A stretch of DNA of 7,926 nucleotides, taken from CAUUJV01 sp963545565. GTDB taxonomy: Bacteria > Actinomycetota > Actinomycetes > Actinomycetales > Bifidobacteriaceae. The notes below the pieces were generated by a model that worked only from the letters and a program-made list of their open reading frames with translations, searched no databases and was not told the origin of the DNA. Every line of letters starts with the position of its first letter. Position 1 is the first letter of the stretch. A program made the translations under genes and the position numbers. The DNA is taken from contig CAUUJV010000021.1 in assembly GCA_963545565.1 (NCBI GenBank), positions 1 through 7,926 of the forward strand, read 5' to 3'. Shown here in pieces: positions 1 to 7,803 of the stretch.

Positions 1-98
1 GAGCTATGTCATATTGCGGGCATGGGTCACCGAACGTTCGCAATGATGTAAATAGTGGCACATTGGGCGTTCTTGAGTAATGGTAAACAGCGAACGAT
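1..98 (+). other. Leader region upstream of rpoB, no clear promoter
   Basis: This stretch precedes the rpoB ribosome-binding site. I looked for -35/-10 pairs with 16-19 bp spacing and found none that convinces; a TTGCGG at 14-19 has no good -10 at the right distance. The promoter therefore probably lies upstream of the window, or is too diverged to call by eye. The plus-strand frame that starts at position 1 is open until TAA at 49-51 (16 codons), so the window could begin inside the tail of an upstream gene, but that length is expected by chance and the peptide is not recognisable. Confidence 0.4.
31..40. repeat. 10-bp perfect palindrome in the rpoB leader
   Basis: CGAACGTTCG equals its own reverse complement. 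The half-site CGAAC/GTTCG resembles the arms of the actinobacterial LexA (SOS) box, but in that box the arms are separated by four bases and here they abut, so it is not a LexA site as usually defined. CGAACG occurs again at 91-96 without its partner arm. It could be a chance palindrome or an operator half-pair; function is unknown. Confidence 0.35.
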
Positions 99-102
99 AG
101 GA
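99..102 (+). promoter_or_regulatory. Ribosome-binding site that decides the rpoB start
   Basis: AGGA lies nine bases before the TTG at 112-114, a usual Shine-Dalgarno spacing. The alternative in-frame GTG at 55 is preceded by AT-rich sequence with no purine-rich ribosome-binding motif. Together with the protein comparison this favours TTG at 112 as the start codon. Confidence 0.7.
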
Positions 103-111
103 ATTTTCCCT

Positions 112-3100
112 TTGGCTGCCAACACAAGCAATAGCACCACGGCAACTTATGCCCGTGCTGATGAGCATGAAATTAGTGTGCACAAGGCTTCTGATCGCGT
201 TAACTTTGGTTCAATTCGTGAGCCTATTGACGTTCCAGATCTCCTTGGTGTGCAAACCGATAGCTTCGACTGGTTAATCGGTAACGAACGCTGGGCAAAG
301 CGTGTAGAGGAAGACAAGAAAAACGGTACTTTCACTGTTTCTCCTGTTTCCGGCCTTGCAGAAGTCTTCGAAGAAATCTCTCCAATTGAGAACTTCGCAC
401 AGACAATGTCCCTCACGTTCTCTGATCCGTATTTCGAAGAGCCACGCCACACCGTGCAGGAATGCCGCGAGAAGGATTACACATACTCCGCGCCACTGTA
501 CGTAAACGCAGAATTTACAAACTATGAGACTGGCGAAATCAAGTCTCAGACCGTCTTCATGGGCGATTTCCCACTGCAGACTAAGCACGGCACCTTCATT
601 ATCGGCGGTACCGAGCGCGTTATTGTGTCTCAGCTGGTTCGTTCCCCAGGCGTCTACTTTGATCGTACGCAAGATCGCACTTCTGATAAAGAAGTATTCG
701 GTGCAAAAATCATTCCAAGCCGTGGTGCATGGCTTGAATTTGAAATCGATAAGAAAGACGTTCTTGGCGTTCGCATCGACCGCAAGCGCAAGCAGTCTGC
801 AATTGTTTTCCTCGAAGCAATCGGCATGACTAAAGACGAGATTGGAAAGTCTTTCAAGGATTATCCACTTGTTATGGAAGCCCTTGAAAAGGAAGAGATT
901 AGCGATCAGGAATCTGCTCTCGTTGATCTTTACCGCAAGATTCGCCCTGGCGACACTGCAACTCCAGAAGCTGGCCGCAACTTGTTGGACTCCTTCTACT
1001 TCAATACCAAGCGCTATGACCTTGCACGTGTTGGCCGCTACAAGATCAATCGCAAGCTCGGCCTTGATGCAGATTATGCAGATCGCAGCCTCAGCCGCGA
1101 AGACATCATTGCAACAATCAAGTATTTGGTTACTCTGCATGCGGGCGACACCACATTTAAGGGTGTGCGTGACGGTCAAGAAGTTGATTTGCACGTAGAT
1201 GTTGACGATATTGATCACTTTGGCAATCGTCGCATCCGTCAGGTAGGTGAGCTGATTCAGAATCAGCTTCGTACTGGACTTTCTCGTATGGAGCGCGTTG
1301 CTCGCGAGCGTATGACAACTCAGGATGCTGAAGCAATCACGCCTCAGTCCCTCCTGAACATTCGCCCTGTTGCAGCAACAATCAAGGAGTTCTTCGGAAC
1401 ATCGCAGCTTTCGCAGTTCCTCGATCAGAATAACCCACTTGCAGGCGTGACTAACAAGCGTCGTTTGTCTGCCCTCGGCCCTGGTGGTCTTTCCCGTGAT
1501 CGTGCGTCCATGGAAGTTCGAGACGTTCACCCATCTCACTTCGGCCGTATGTGCCCAATCGAATCTCCAGAAGGTCCAAATATTGGTCTTATTGGCTGCT
1601 TGTCAACCTTCGGCCGTGTTAACCCATTCGGCTTCATTGAAACTCCTTACCGCCGTGTTATTGATGGTCAGGTAACTAATGAAGTTGTGTACATGACTGC
1701 GGATCAGGAAGCTGATCACGTTATTGCGCAGGCTAACCAGAAGCTTGATGAAAACGGTCGCTTCCTCACCCAAGAAGCTCTTGTGCGAGATTCTGAAGCT
1801 GAGGCAGAGGACGTTCCGGTTTCCACAGTTGACTTTATGGACGTTTCCCCACGCCAGATGGTTTCCGTTGGCGCTTCGCTTATTCCATTCCTCGAACACG
1901 ATGAGGGTCACCGAGCACTGATGGGTTCCAACATGCAGCGTCAGGCTGTTCCGCTCATCCGCTCCGAGCGTCCACTTGTTGGCACCGGCGGCGAATGGGA
2001 TGCAGCAGTTGACTCTGGTGATGTTGTACTTGCTGATAAGGCTGGTGTAGTAATCTACGTTTCCGCTGACTTGATTCGCGTTATGAATGATGACGGCACA
2101 CAGTCCAGCTATAAGCTCACCAAGTTCCAGCGTTCCAACCAGATGACCAGCTACAACCAGGTTCCACTTATCAATGAGGGCGACCGTGTTGAAGAAGGCT
2201 CTGTGCTGGCTGATGGCCCAGCAACAGATCAGGGTGAAATGGCATTGGGTAAGAACTTGCTCGTTGCGTTCATGCCTTGGAATGGTTACAACTACGAGGA
2301 TGCAATCATCATCTCTCAGCATTTGGTGCAGGATGACACATTGTCTTCCATTCACATTGAAGAGTATGAAATTGACGCTCGTGACACCAAGCTTGGTGCT
2401 GAAGAAATCACTCGTGATCTGCCAAACGTCTCCGAAGACGCTGTTGCAGATCTTGATGAGCGAGGCATTATTCGCATCGGTGCAGAAGTTGAAGCTGGCG
2501 ATATTCTCGTCGGTAAGGTAACTCCTAAGGGCGAAACCGAGCTCACTCCAGAAGAGCGTTTGCTCCGTGCAATCTTTGGTGAGAAGAGCCGTGAAGTTCG
2601 CGATACTTCTTTGCGTGTGCCTCACGGTGAAACCGGTACTGTTATTGCAGTTAAGGAAATCACTCGCGAAGATGCTGAAGAAGACGACGATGAGCTCCCA
2701 ACGGGCGTGAACCATATGATTCGCGTTTACATTGCGCAGCACCGCAAGATTACGCAGGGCGATAAGCTTGCAGGCCGCCACGGCAATAAGGGTGTTATTT
2801 CTCGCATTCTTCCTGAAGAAGATATGCCATTCCTTGAAGACGGTACTCCAGTTGACATTATGCTCAACCCATTGGGTGTACCTTCCCGAATGAACTTGGG
2901 CCAGGTACTCGAACTCCACTTGGGTTGGATTGCTCACTCTGGTTGGGACATCAACTTGGATCCAAACCTCGAAGCAGAGTGGAAGAAGCTCATTCCTGCA
3001 GGTGCAGAAAAGGGCGAACCTGGAACTCCAGTGGCAACACCAGTATTCGATGGCGTGCGTCCAGATGCACTCGATGGATTGCTGCACACCACATTGCCAA

Positions 3101-3669
3101 ACCGTGATGGTGAACACATGGTTCTTCCTTCTGGCAAGGCATGGTTGCGCGATGGCCGCACAGGTGAGCGCTTCACTAAGCCAATCTCCGTTGGATACAT
3201 GTATATACTCAAGCTTCACCACTTGGTGGACGATAAGATTCATGCACGTTCCACAGGTCCATACTCCATGATTACCCAGCAGCCACTCGGTGGTAAGGCA
3301 CAGTTTGGTGGCCAGCGCTTCGGTGAGATGGAGGTGTGGGCACTTGAGGCTTACGGTGCAGCATATACACTCCACGAAATGATGACAGTAAAGTCTGATG
3401 ACGTTGACGGCCGCGTGCGTGTTTACGGCGCAATCGTTAAGGGAGACAATTTGCCTCCTGCTGGCATCCCAGAGTCATTCAAAGTTCTGCTAAAGGAAAT
3501 GCAGTCTCTGTCCCTGAACGTCGAGGTTTTGAACGCTGATGGCGTAGCAATCGACATGAAGGATGAGGATGACGACCCAGTCTCCGCAACTGACGATTTA
3601 GGTTTCAACATTGATTCCCGTCCTGACACGACGATCGCTGTTGAAGAACCAACCGAAGCTGCATACTAA
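112..3669 (+). CDS. rpoB: DNA-directed RNA polymerase subunit beta
   Basis: RpoB forms one side of the RNA polymerase active-site cleft in the cytoplasm and binds DNA, nascent RNA and rifamycins. I start it at TTG 112, giving 1185 residues beginning MAANTSNSTT, because this has an AGGA site at the right distance and matches the length and N-terminus I recall for bifidobacterial RpoB. GTG at 55 would add 19 residues that look unlike the family. Seen in order: N-terminal NFGSIREPIDVP block; VSQLVRSPGVYFD; rifampicin region near residues 433-455; ESPEGPNIGLI at 484-494; TPKGETEL of the flap region near 804-811; catalytic-site lysines K885 and K893 in GDKLAGRHGNK (E. coli K1065 and K1073); DDKIHARS with H1044; and the C-terminal clamp block GGKAQFGGQRFGEMEVWALEAYGAAY. 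The C-terminus is acidic. The position matching E. coli His526 is Asn448. The frame is intact and rpoC follows after 28 bp. Confidence 0.97.
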   Translation: MAANTSNSTTATYARADEHEISVHKASDRVNFGSIREPIDVPDLLGVQTDSFDWLIGNERWAKRVEEDKKNGTFTVSPVSGLAEVFEEISPIENFAQTMSLTFSDPYFEEPRHTVQECREKDYTYSAPLYVNAEFTNYETGEIKSQTVFMGDFPLQTKHGTFIIGGTERVIVSQLVRSPGVYFDRTQDRTSDKEVFGAKIIPSRGAWLEFEIDKKDVLGVRIDRKRKQSAIVFLEAIGMTKDEIGKSFKDYPLVMEALEKEEISDQESALVDLYRKIRPGDTATPEAGRNLLDSFYFNTKRYDLARVGRYKINRKLGLDADYADRSLSREDIIATIKYLVTLHAGDTTFKGVRDGQEVDLHVDVDDIDHFGNRRIRQVGELIQNQLRTGLSRMERVARERMTTQDAEAITPQSLLNIRPVAATIKEFFGTSQLSQFLDQNNPLAGVTNKRRLSALGPGGLSRDRASMEVRDVHPSHFGRMCPIESPEGPNIGLIGCLSTFGRVNPFGFIETPYRRVIDGQVTNEVVYMTADQEADHVIAQANQKLDENGRFLTQEALVRDSEAEAEDVPVSTVDFMDVSPRQMVSVGASLIPFLEHDEGHRALMGSNMQRQAVPLIRSERPLVGTGGEWDAAVDSGDVVLADKAGVVIYVSADLIRVMNDDGTQSSYKLTKFQRSNQMTSYNQVPLINEGDRVEEGSVLADGPATDQGEMALGKNLLVAFMPWNGYNYEDAIIISQHLVQDDTLSSIHIEEYEIDARDTKLGAEEITRDLPNVSEDAVADLDERGIIRIGAEVEAGDILVGKVTPKGETELTPEERLLRAIFGEKSREVRDTSLRVPHGETGTVIAVKEITREDAEEDDDELPTGVNHMIRVYIAQHRKITQGDKLAGRHGNKGVISRILPEEDMPFLEDGTPVDIMLNPLGVPSRMNLGQVLELHLGWIAHSGWDINLDPNLEAEWKKLIPAGAEKGEPGTPVATPVFDGVRPDALDGLLHTTLPNRDGEHMVLPSGKAWLRDGRTGERFTKPISVGYMYILKLHHLVDDKIHARSTGPYSMITQQPLGGKAQFGGQRFGEMEVWALEAYGAAYTLHEMMTVKSDDVDGRVRVYGAIVKGDNLPPAGIPESFKVLLKEMQSLSLNVEVLNADGVAIDMKDEDDDPVSATDDLGFNIDSRPDTTIAVEEPTEAAY
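1396..1464 (+). other. Rifampicin-resistance-determining region of rpoB
   Basis: Residues 429-451 carry GTSQLSQFLDQNNPLAGVTN followed by KRR. Aligned by hand to E. coli, L433, S434, Q435, F436, D438, R451 and, just after this span, S453 and L455 match E. coli 511, 512, 513, 514, 516, 529, 531 and 533. Differences are L437 for Met515, A444 for Ser522 and, most notably, N448 (codon AAC at 1453-1455) for His526, a residue that contacts rifampicin. Confidence 0.9.
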
Positions 3670-3686
3670 AGAAACTTGAGACAGAC

Positions 3687-3690
3687 AGGA
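3687..3690 (+). promoter_or_regulatory. Ribosome-binding site of rpoC
   Basis: AGGA in the 28-bp rpoB-rpoC gap sits seven bases before the GTG at 3698. It supports GTG rather than any later codon as the rpoC start, and the resulting MLDVNAFE N-terminus is the expected one for actinobacterial RpoC. The gap contains no hairpin with a T-run and no promoter-like pair, consistent with cotranscription. Confidence 0.75.
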
Positions 3691-3697
3691 CACATAA

Positions 3698-6600
3698 GTG
3701 CTTGATGTTAATGCATTTGAAAGTGTAAGGATTGGCCTCGCAACAGCAGAGGACATCCGAAACTGGAGTCACGGCGAAGTAAAGAAGCCGGAGACTATTA
3801 ATTACCGTACCTTGAAGCCTGAGAAAGATGGTCTCTTTGGAGAGCAAATCTTCGGACCAACCCGTGATTGGGAATGTGCTTGCGGTAAGTACAAGCGCGT
3901 GCGCTTTAAGGGCATTGTGTGCGAACGTTGTGGCGTTGAGGTAACTCGCTCCCGTGTTCGCCGCGAACGCATGGGTCATATCGAATTGGCAGCCCCAGTA
4001 ACCCATATCTGGTTCTTCAAGGGTGTGCCATCTCGCTTAGGCTACTTGCTTGACATTTCTCCAAAAGACCTCGAAAAGGTTATTTACTTTGCTGCCTACA
4101 TGGTCACCAAGGTAAATGAGGAGCAGCGCCATCAGGATATGTCTGATCTTCAAGACGAATTCGATGTGGAGATTGGCAACCTTGCTAAGGCTCGTGATCT
4201 TGAACTCGATAAGCGTGCTAAGAAGCTCGAAGAAGACGTAGCTGAAATCGAAGCAGAAGGCGCAAAGAGCCCTGCAAAGACTAAGCTTCGCAACTCTGCA
4301 GAGCGCGATCTTAAGGCAATTCGCCAGCGCTATGACGATCAGATTGCTCGCAAAACCGCAGTATGGGATCGTTTCAAGAGCCTCAAGGCTGGCGAAATGG
4401 AAGGCGACGTCGATCTGTGGCGCGAAATGGAAGACAACTACGGCGACTACTTCGAAGGTTGCATGGGTGCTGAAGCTATTAAGAAGCGCCTCATTGATTT
4501 TGACCTCGAAGCAGCAGCTGAAGAACTTCGCGAAATTATTGAAACAGGCACAGGCCAGCGCAAGGGACGTGCTCTTAAGCGTCTGAAGGTTGTTAATTCC
4601 TTCATTCAGACAGGCAAGAGCCCAGCCGCAATGGTTCTTGACACCATCCCAGTGATTCCACCAGATTTGCGCCCAATGGTACAGCTCGACGGTGGCCGCT
4701 TTGCAACCTCCGATCTCAATGATCTCTATCGCCGTGTTATTAACCGTAATAACCGTTTGAAGCGACTCATTGAGCTTGGCGCACCTGAAATCATGCTCAA
4801 TAACGAAAAGCGCATGCTTCAGGAAGCAGTGGATTCACTCTTCGATAACGGTCGTCGTGGTCGTCCAGTTACTGGCGCATCCAATCGCCCGTTGAAGTCT
4901 TTGTCTGACATGCTTAAGGGTAAGCAGGGTCGTTTCCGCCAGAACCTTCTGGGTAAGCGCGTGGATTACTCTGGCCGTTCCGTAATCGTTGTGGGGCCAA
5001 GCCTTCGCATGCATCAGTGCGGTTTGCCAAAGTCTATGGCTTTGGAACTCTTCAAGCCATTCGTTATTAAGCGTCTTGTAGACATGCAGTACGCACAGAA
5101 CATGAAGAGTGCAAAGCGCCTTGTAGACCGCGGCGACTCAGCGGTGTGGGATGTTTTGGAAGAAGTAATTTCCGAACATCCAGTGCTGCTCAACCGTGCA
5201 CCTACACTTCACCGTTTGGGTATTCAGGCATTCGAGCCTGTGCTCGTAGAAGGTAAAGCAATCCATCTTCCACCTTTGGCTTGCTCTGCATTCAACGCAG
5301 ACTTCGATGGTGATCAGATGGCAGTGCACCTCCCCTTGAGTGCAGAAGCTCAGGCAGAAGCACGCTCCTTGATGATGGCATCTGACAACATCTTGAAGCC
5401 AGCAGACGGCCACGCAGTAACCATGCCTTCACAGGATATGATTCTCGGTCTGTTCTATTTGTCAACCGTTAAGGACGGTGCAAAGGGACAAGGCCGCATC
5501 TTCTCCTCGCTGGCAGAAGCTCGCATGGCTCTCGACCGCGGTGATATCGACATGCAGTCTAAGGTTTTGTTGCGCGTTGACGCAGACTTCGTGCTCCCTA
5601 AGGGCTGGGAACCAGGCGAAGTTACTGTTGTTGACGAGGCTTTGCCAGGGCACGAAGCAGTTGTGAAGGAAGAACGCTTTGCAGATGGCACTACGCTCTT
5701 TGCAACAAGCTTCGGTCGTGTTCTCTTCAACGAGACGCTCCCAGTAGATTATCCATTCGTTAATGAACAGGTAGCTAAGGGCAAGCTCAGCTCCATTGTG
5801 GACGAGATTGCAGCTGAATACTCTACTGAGCAGGTTGCGGCAACGCTCGACGCTTTGAAGGATCTTGGCTTTACCCGCGCACCATGGTCTGGCGTAACAA
5901 TGGCATTCTCTGACATCGTGGCTCCTGAAAACCACGAAGAGATTGTTGCCGAATACGAAGAGCAGGCACGCAAGGTAAACGACCAGTATGACATGGGTCT
6001 TTTGACTGATGAAGAACGTCGCCAAGAGCTCATCAATCTCTGGACAGAGTGCACCGATAAGGTTGCAGACGCCATGCGCGACAACTTCTACGAAGATAAC
6101 AACGTGAACATCATGGTTCAGTCTGGTGCTCGTGGAAACTGGATGCAGGTTCGTCAGATTGCTGGTATGCGTGGTCTTGTGGCTAACCCTAAGGGTGAGA
6201 TTATTCCTCGCCCTGTGAAGTCCAATTATCGTGATGGCCTTTCCGTGTTGGAATACTTCATCTCTCAGCACGGTGCTCGTAAGGGCTTGGCGGATACCGC
6301 ACTTCGTACTGCAGAATCTGGTTACTTGACTCGACGACTCGTTGACGTTTCACAGGACGTTATTGTTCGCGATGAAGATTGCGGCACCACGCGCGGTCTG
6401 ATGATGCAAGTAGCAGAACGCGATGAGGACGGCAACCTCGTACTCGTTAAGAATGCTGATGGTGGCCCATACTCCCGCATCCTCTCTAAGGACGTAATCG
6501 ACCCAGCTGACGGTGCAACAGTGCTGTACAAGCGTGGCGATGCTTTGAGCATGGAAGTTCTGCGCGACCTTGTTGCACACGGTGTAGAGGAAGTCGAAGC

Positions 6601-7738
6601 ACGCTCTGTGCTGACATGCCAGTCTGAGCGCGGTGTTTGCGCAAAGTGCTATGGCTGGTCACTTGCTACTAATCAGTTGGTTGATATCGGTGAAGCAGTT
6701 GGTATTGTTGCAGCGCAGTCCATTGGTGAGCCTGGTACGCAGTTGACTTTGCGTTCCTTCCACTCTGGTGGTGTTGCATCAGCATCTGATATTACCCAGG
6801 GTCTTCCTCGTGTTGCCGAGCTTTTCGAAGCACGAACCCCTCGTGGTGAGGCACCTATTACCGACTACTCTGGAACTCTTCATGTGGAAGATACCGACCG
6901 TGGCCGCGAAGTAACTCTGAGCCCAGATGCTAACGATGTTGAGCCAATCGTGTACAAGGTTTCAAAGCGTTCTCCACTTCTTATCAAGAATGGTGAGCAC
7001 TATGGAGCTGGTACGCAGCTCATCGAAGGTTCCGTTGATCCAAAGCGTATTCTGCACATTCTCGGACCTCGCAAGGCACAGGTTAACATTGTGGAAGAAG
7101 TTCACAATGTGTACCGCTCTCAGGGCGTAGATATTCACGACAAGCATATTGAGGTTATCGTGCATCAGATGCTTCGCCGCTACGTTATCACTGACGCTGG
7201 TGACACTGCCTTCCTGCCTGGCGAATTAGTTGAGCAGCAGCGCTTCTTGAAGATCAATAAGAAGACTGTAAGCGAAGGTGGAAAGCCTGCAGCTGCACGT
7301 CCAGAACTCATGGGTATTACCAAGGCTTCCTTGGCTACAGAGTCTTGGCTCTCCGCTGCATCCTTCCAGGAGACCACACGAGTTCTCACCGAAGCGGCGT
7401 TGAGCCAGAAGGTGGACGACTTAAAGGGCCTCAAGGAGAACGTCATCATTGGTAAGCTCATCCCTGCTGGTACTGGCCTTGCGCGTTACCGCAACGCTCA
7501 GGTTGAGCCAGATAAGGCAATCCGCGACACCATCTACCCAAGCTTCGGCCTCGGCGATGACACGGATTTGAGCAACATGAGTGACGTTGACTTCGCAGAC
7601 GTTGACTTCTCTAACCTTGATTTAGGCGATTTCTCTCTTGGTGACGATTTCAACCCTGATGACTTTCTGAACGATTTGGGTGGTCAAACCGATTTAGGTG
7701 ATCTCCCAGGCTTTGGGACAGACACACAGGCTGAATAG
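3698..7738 (+). CDS. rpoC: DNA-directed RNA polymerase subunit beta'
   Basis: RpoC provides the catalytic magnesium site, clamp, bridge helix and trigger loop of RNA polymerase. The 1346-residue frame starts at GTG. Seen in order: first zinc site C60, C62, C75, C78; R84 just after it; a charged helical insertion at about 139-262, typical of Actinobacteria; clamp coiled coil that binds sigma, about 322-385, followed by GKRVDYSGRSVIVVGP; catalytic NADFDGDQ at 533-540 with D535, D537, D539; AGMRGLVANPKGE near 822-834; bridge helix around H858 (HGARKGLADTAL); second zinc site C895, C974, C981, C984; and trigger loop L1018-R1019-S1020-F1021-H1022. The large trigger-loop insertion of E. coli (SI3) is absent. 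Residues 1282-1346 form an acidic tail with 17 Asp, one Glu and no Lys or Arg. The frame is intact. It lies 28 bp after rpoB and ends before a strong terminator, so it is the last gene of the operon. Confidence 0.98.
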   Translation: MLDVNAFESVRIGLATAEDIRNWSHGEVKKPETINYRTLKPEKDGLFGEQIFGPTRDWECACGKYKRVRFKGIVCERCGVEVTRSRVRRERMGHIELAAPVTHIWFFKGVPSRLGYLLDISPKDLEKVIYFAAYMVTKVNEEQRHQDMSDLQDEFDVEIGNLAKARDLELDKRAKKLEEDVAEIEAEGAKSPAKTKLRNSAERDLKAIRQRYDDQIARKTAVWDRFKSLKAGEMEGDVDLWREMEDNYGDYFEGCMGAEAIKKRLIDFDLEAAAEELREIIETGTGQRKGRALKRLKVVNSFIQTGKSPAAMVLDTIPVIPPDLRPMVQLDGGRFATSDLNDLYRRVINRNNRLKRLIELGAPEIMLNNEKRMLQEAVDSLFDNGRRGRPVTGASNRPLKSLSDMLKGKQGRFRQNLLGKRVDYSGRSVIVVGPSLRMHQCGLPKSMALELFKPFVIKRLVDMQYAQNMKSAKRLVDRGDSAVWDVLEEVISEHPVLLNRAPTLHRLGIQAFEPVLVEGKAIHLPPLACSAFNADFDGDQMAVHLPLSAEAQAEARSLMMASDNILKPADGHAVTMPSQDMILGLFYLSTVKDGAKGQGRIFSSLAEARMALDRGDIDMQSKVLLRVDADFVLPKGWEPGEVTVVDEALPGHEAVVKEERFADGTTLFATSFGRVLFNETLPVDYPFVNEQVAKGKLSSIVDEIAAEYSTEQVAATLDALKDLGFTRAPWSGVTMAFSDIVAPENHEEIVAEYEEQARKVNDQYDMGLLTDEERRQELINLWTECTDKVADAMRDNFYEDNNVNIMVQSGARGNWMQVRQIAGMRGLVANPKGEIIPRPVKSNYRDGLSVLEYFISQHGARKGLADTALRTAESGYLTRRLVDVSQDVIVRDEDCGTTRGLMMQVAERDEDGNLVLVKNADGGPYSRILSKDVIDPADGATVLYKRGDALSMEVLRDLVAHGVEEVEARSVLTCQSERGVCAKCYGWSLATNQLVDIGEAVGIVAAQSIGEPGTQLTLRSFHSGGVASASDITQGLPRVAELFEARTPRGEAPITDYSGTLHVEDTDRGREVTLSPDANDVEPIVYKVSKRSPLLIKNGEHYGAGTQLIEGSVDPKRILHILGPRKAQVNIVEEVHNVYRSQGVDIHDKHIEVIVHQMLRRYVITDAGDTAFLPGELVEQQRFLKINKKTVSEGGKPAAARPELMGITKASLATESWLSAASFQETTRVLTEAALSQKVDDLKGLKENVIIGKLIPAGTGLARYRNAQVEPDKAIRDTIYPSFGLGDDTDLSNMSDVDFADVDFSNLDLGDFSLGDDFNPDDFLNDLGGQTDLGDLPGFGTDTQAE
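7583..7609 (+). repeat. 12-bp direct repeat, 15-bp period, in the rpoC tail
   Basis: GACGTTGACTTC occurs at 7583-7594 and again at 7598-7609, separated by three bases, so the period is exactly five codons. It encodes DVDF-A-DVDF within the acidic C-terminal tail. Further degenerate copies of the same protein pattern (NLDLGDF, SLGDDF, TDLGDL) follow, which suggests that the tail grew by small in-frame duplications. Confidence 0.75.
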
Positions 7739-7803
7739 TCAAAGCAGCTAAAACAGCTGAGGCTTGAAAAGCTAAAGCTCGAACAATCCAGCTAAAGCAA
7801 AGC
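7739..7803 (+). other. rpoC 3' untranslated segment with AGCTAAA repeats
   Basis: This 65-bp A-rich spacer lies between the rpoC stop and the terminator. AGCTAAA occurs three times, at 7746-7752, 7770-7776 and 7790-7796; the last two extend to AGCTAAAGC. CAGCT/AGCTG at 7745-7749 and 7755-7759 can form a small hairpin with a five-base loop. No T-run follows it, so it is not a terminator. The frame stays open after the TAG for 18 codons, to TAA at 7793-7795. Confidence 0.5.

Noticed and set aside
31..40. LexA (SOS) operator
   Set aside because: The half-sites match in sequence, but the required four-base spacer is missing.
1..51. Possible C-terminal end of an upstream gene in the first plus frame
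   Set aside because: Sixteen open codons before a TAA are common by chance, and the peptide matches nothing I recognise, so I do not call a partial gene.
274..1539. 421-codon open frame on the minus strand inside rpoB
   Set aside because: Same cause: a shadow of rpoB codon bias, with no family resemblance and no plausible ribosome-binding context noted.
3205..3207. Rare ATA codon giving Ile in the conserved GYMYxL motif of RpoB, first taken for a suspicious change of Met
   Set aside because: Mycobacterial RpoB, as I recall it, also has Ile at this position, so it is within normal family variation.
1603..3375. 590-codon open frame on the minus strand inside rpoB
   Set aside because: It lies wholly antisense to the conserved rpoB frame, and its translation is rich in Cys, His, Asn and Val with no recognisable domain. 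Long antisense frames are expected opposite strongly biased highly expressed genes.
5462..6271. 269-codon open frame on the minus strand inside rpoC
   Set aside because: Antisense to conserved catalytic regions of RpoC; composition is atypical of a real protein and no domain is recognisable.
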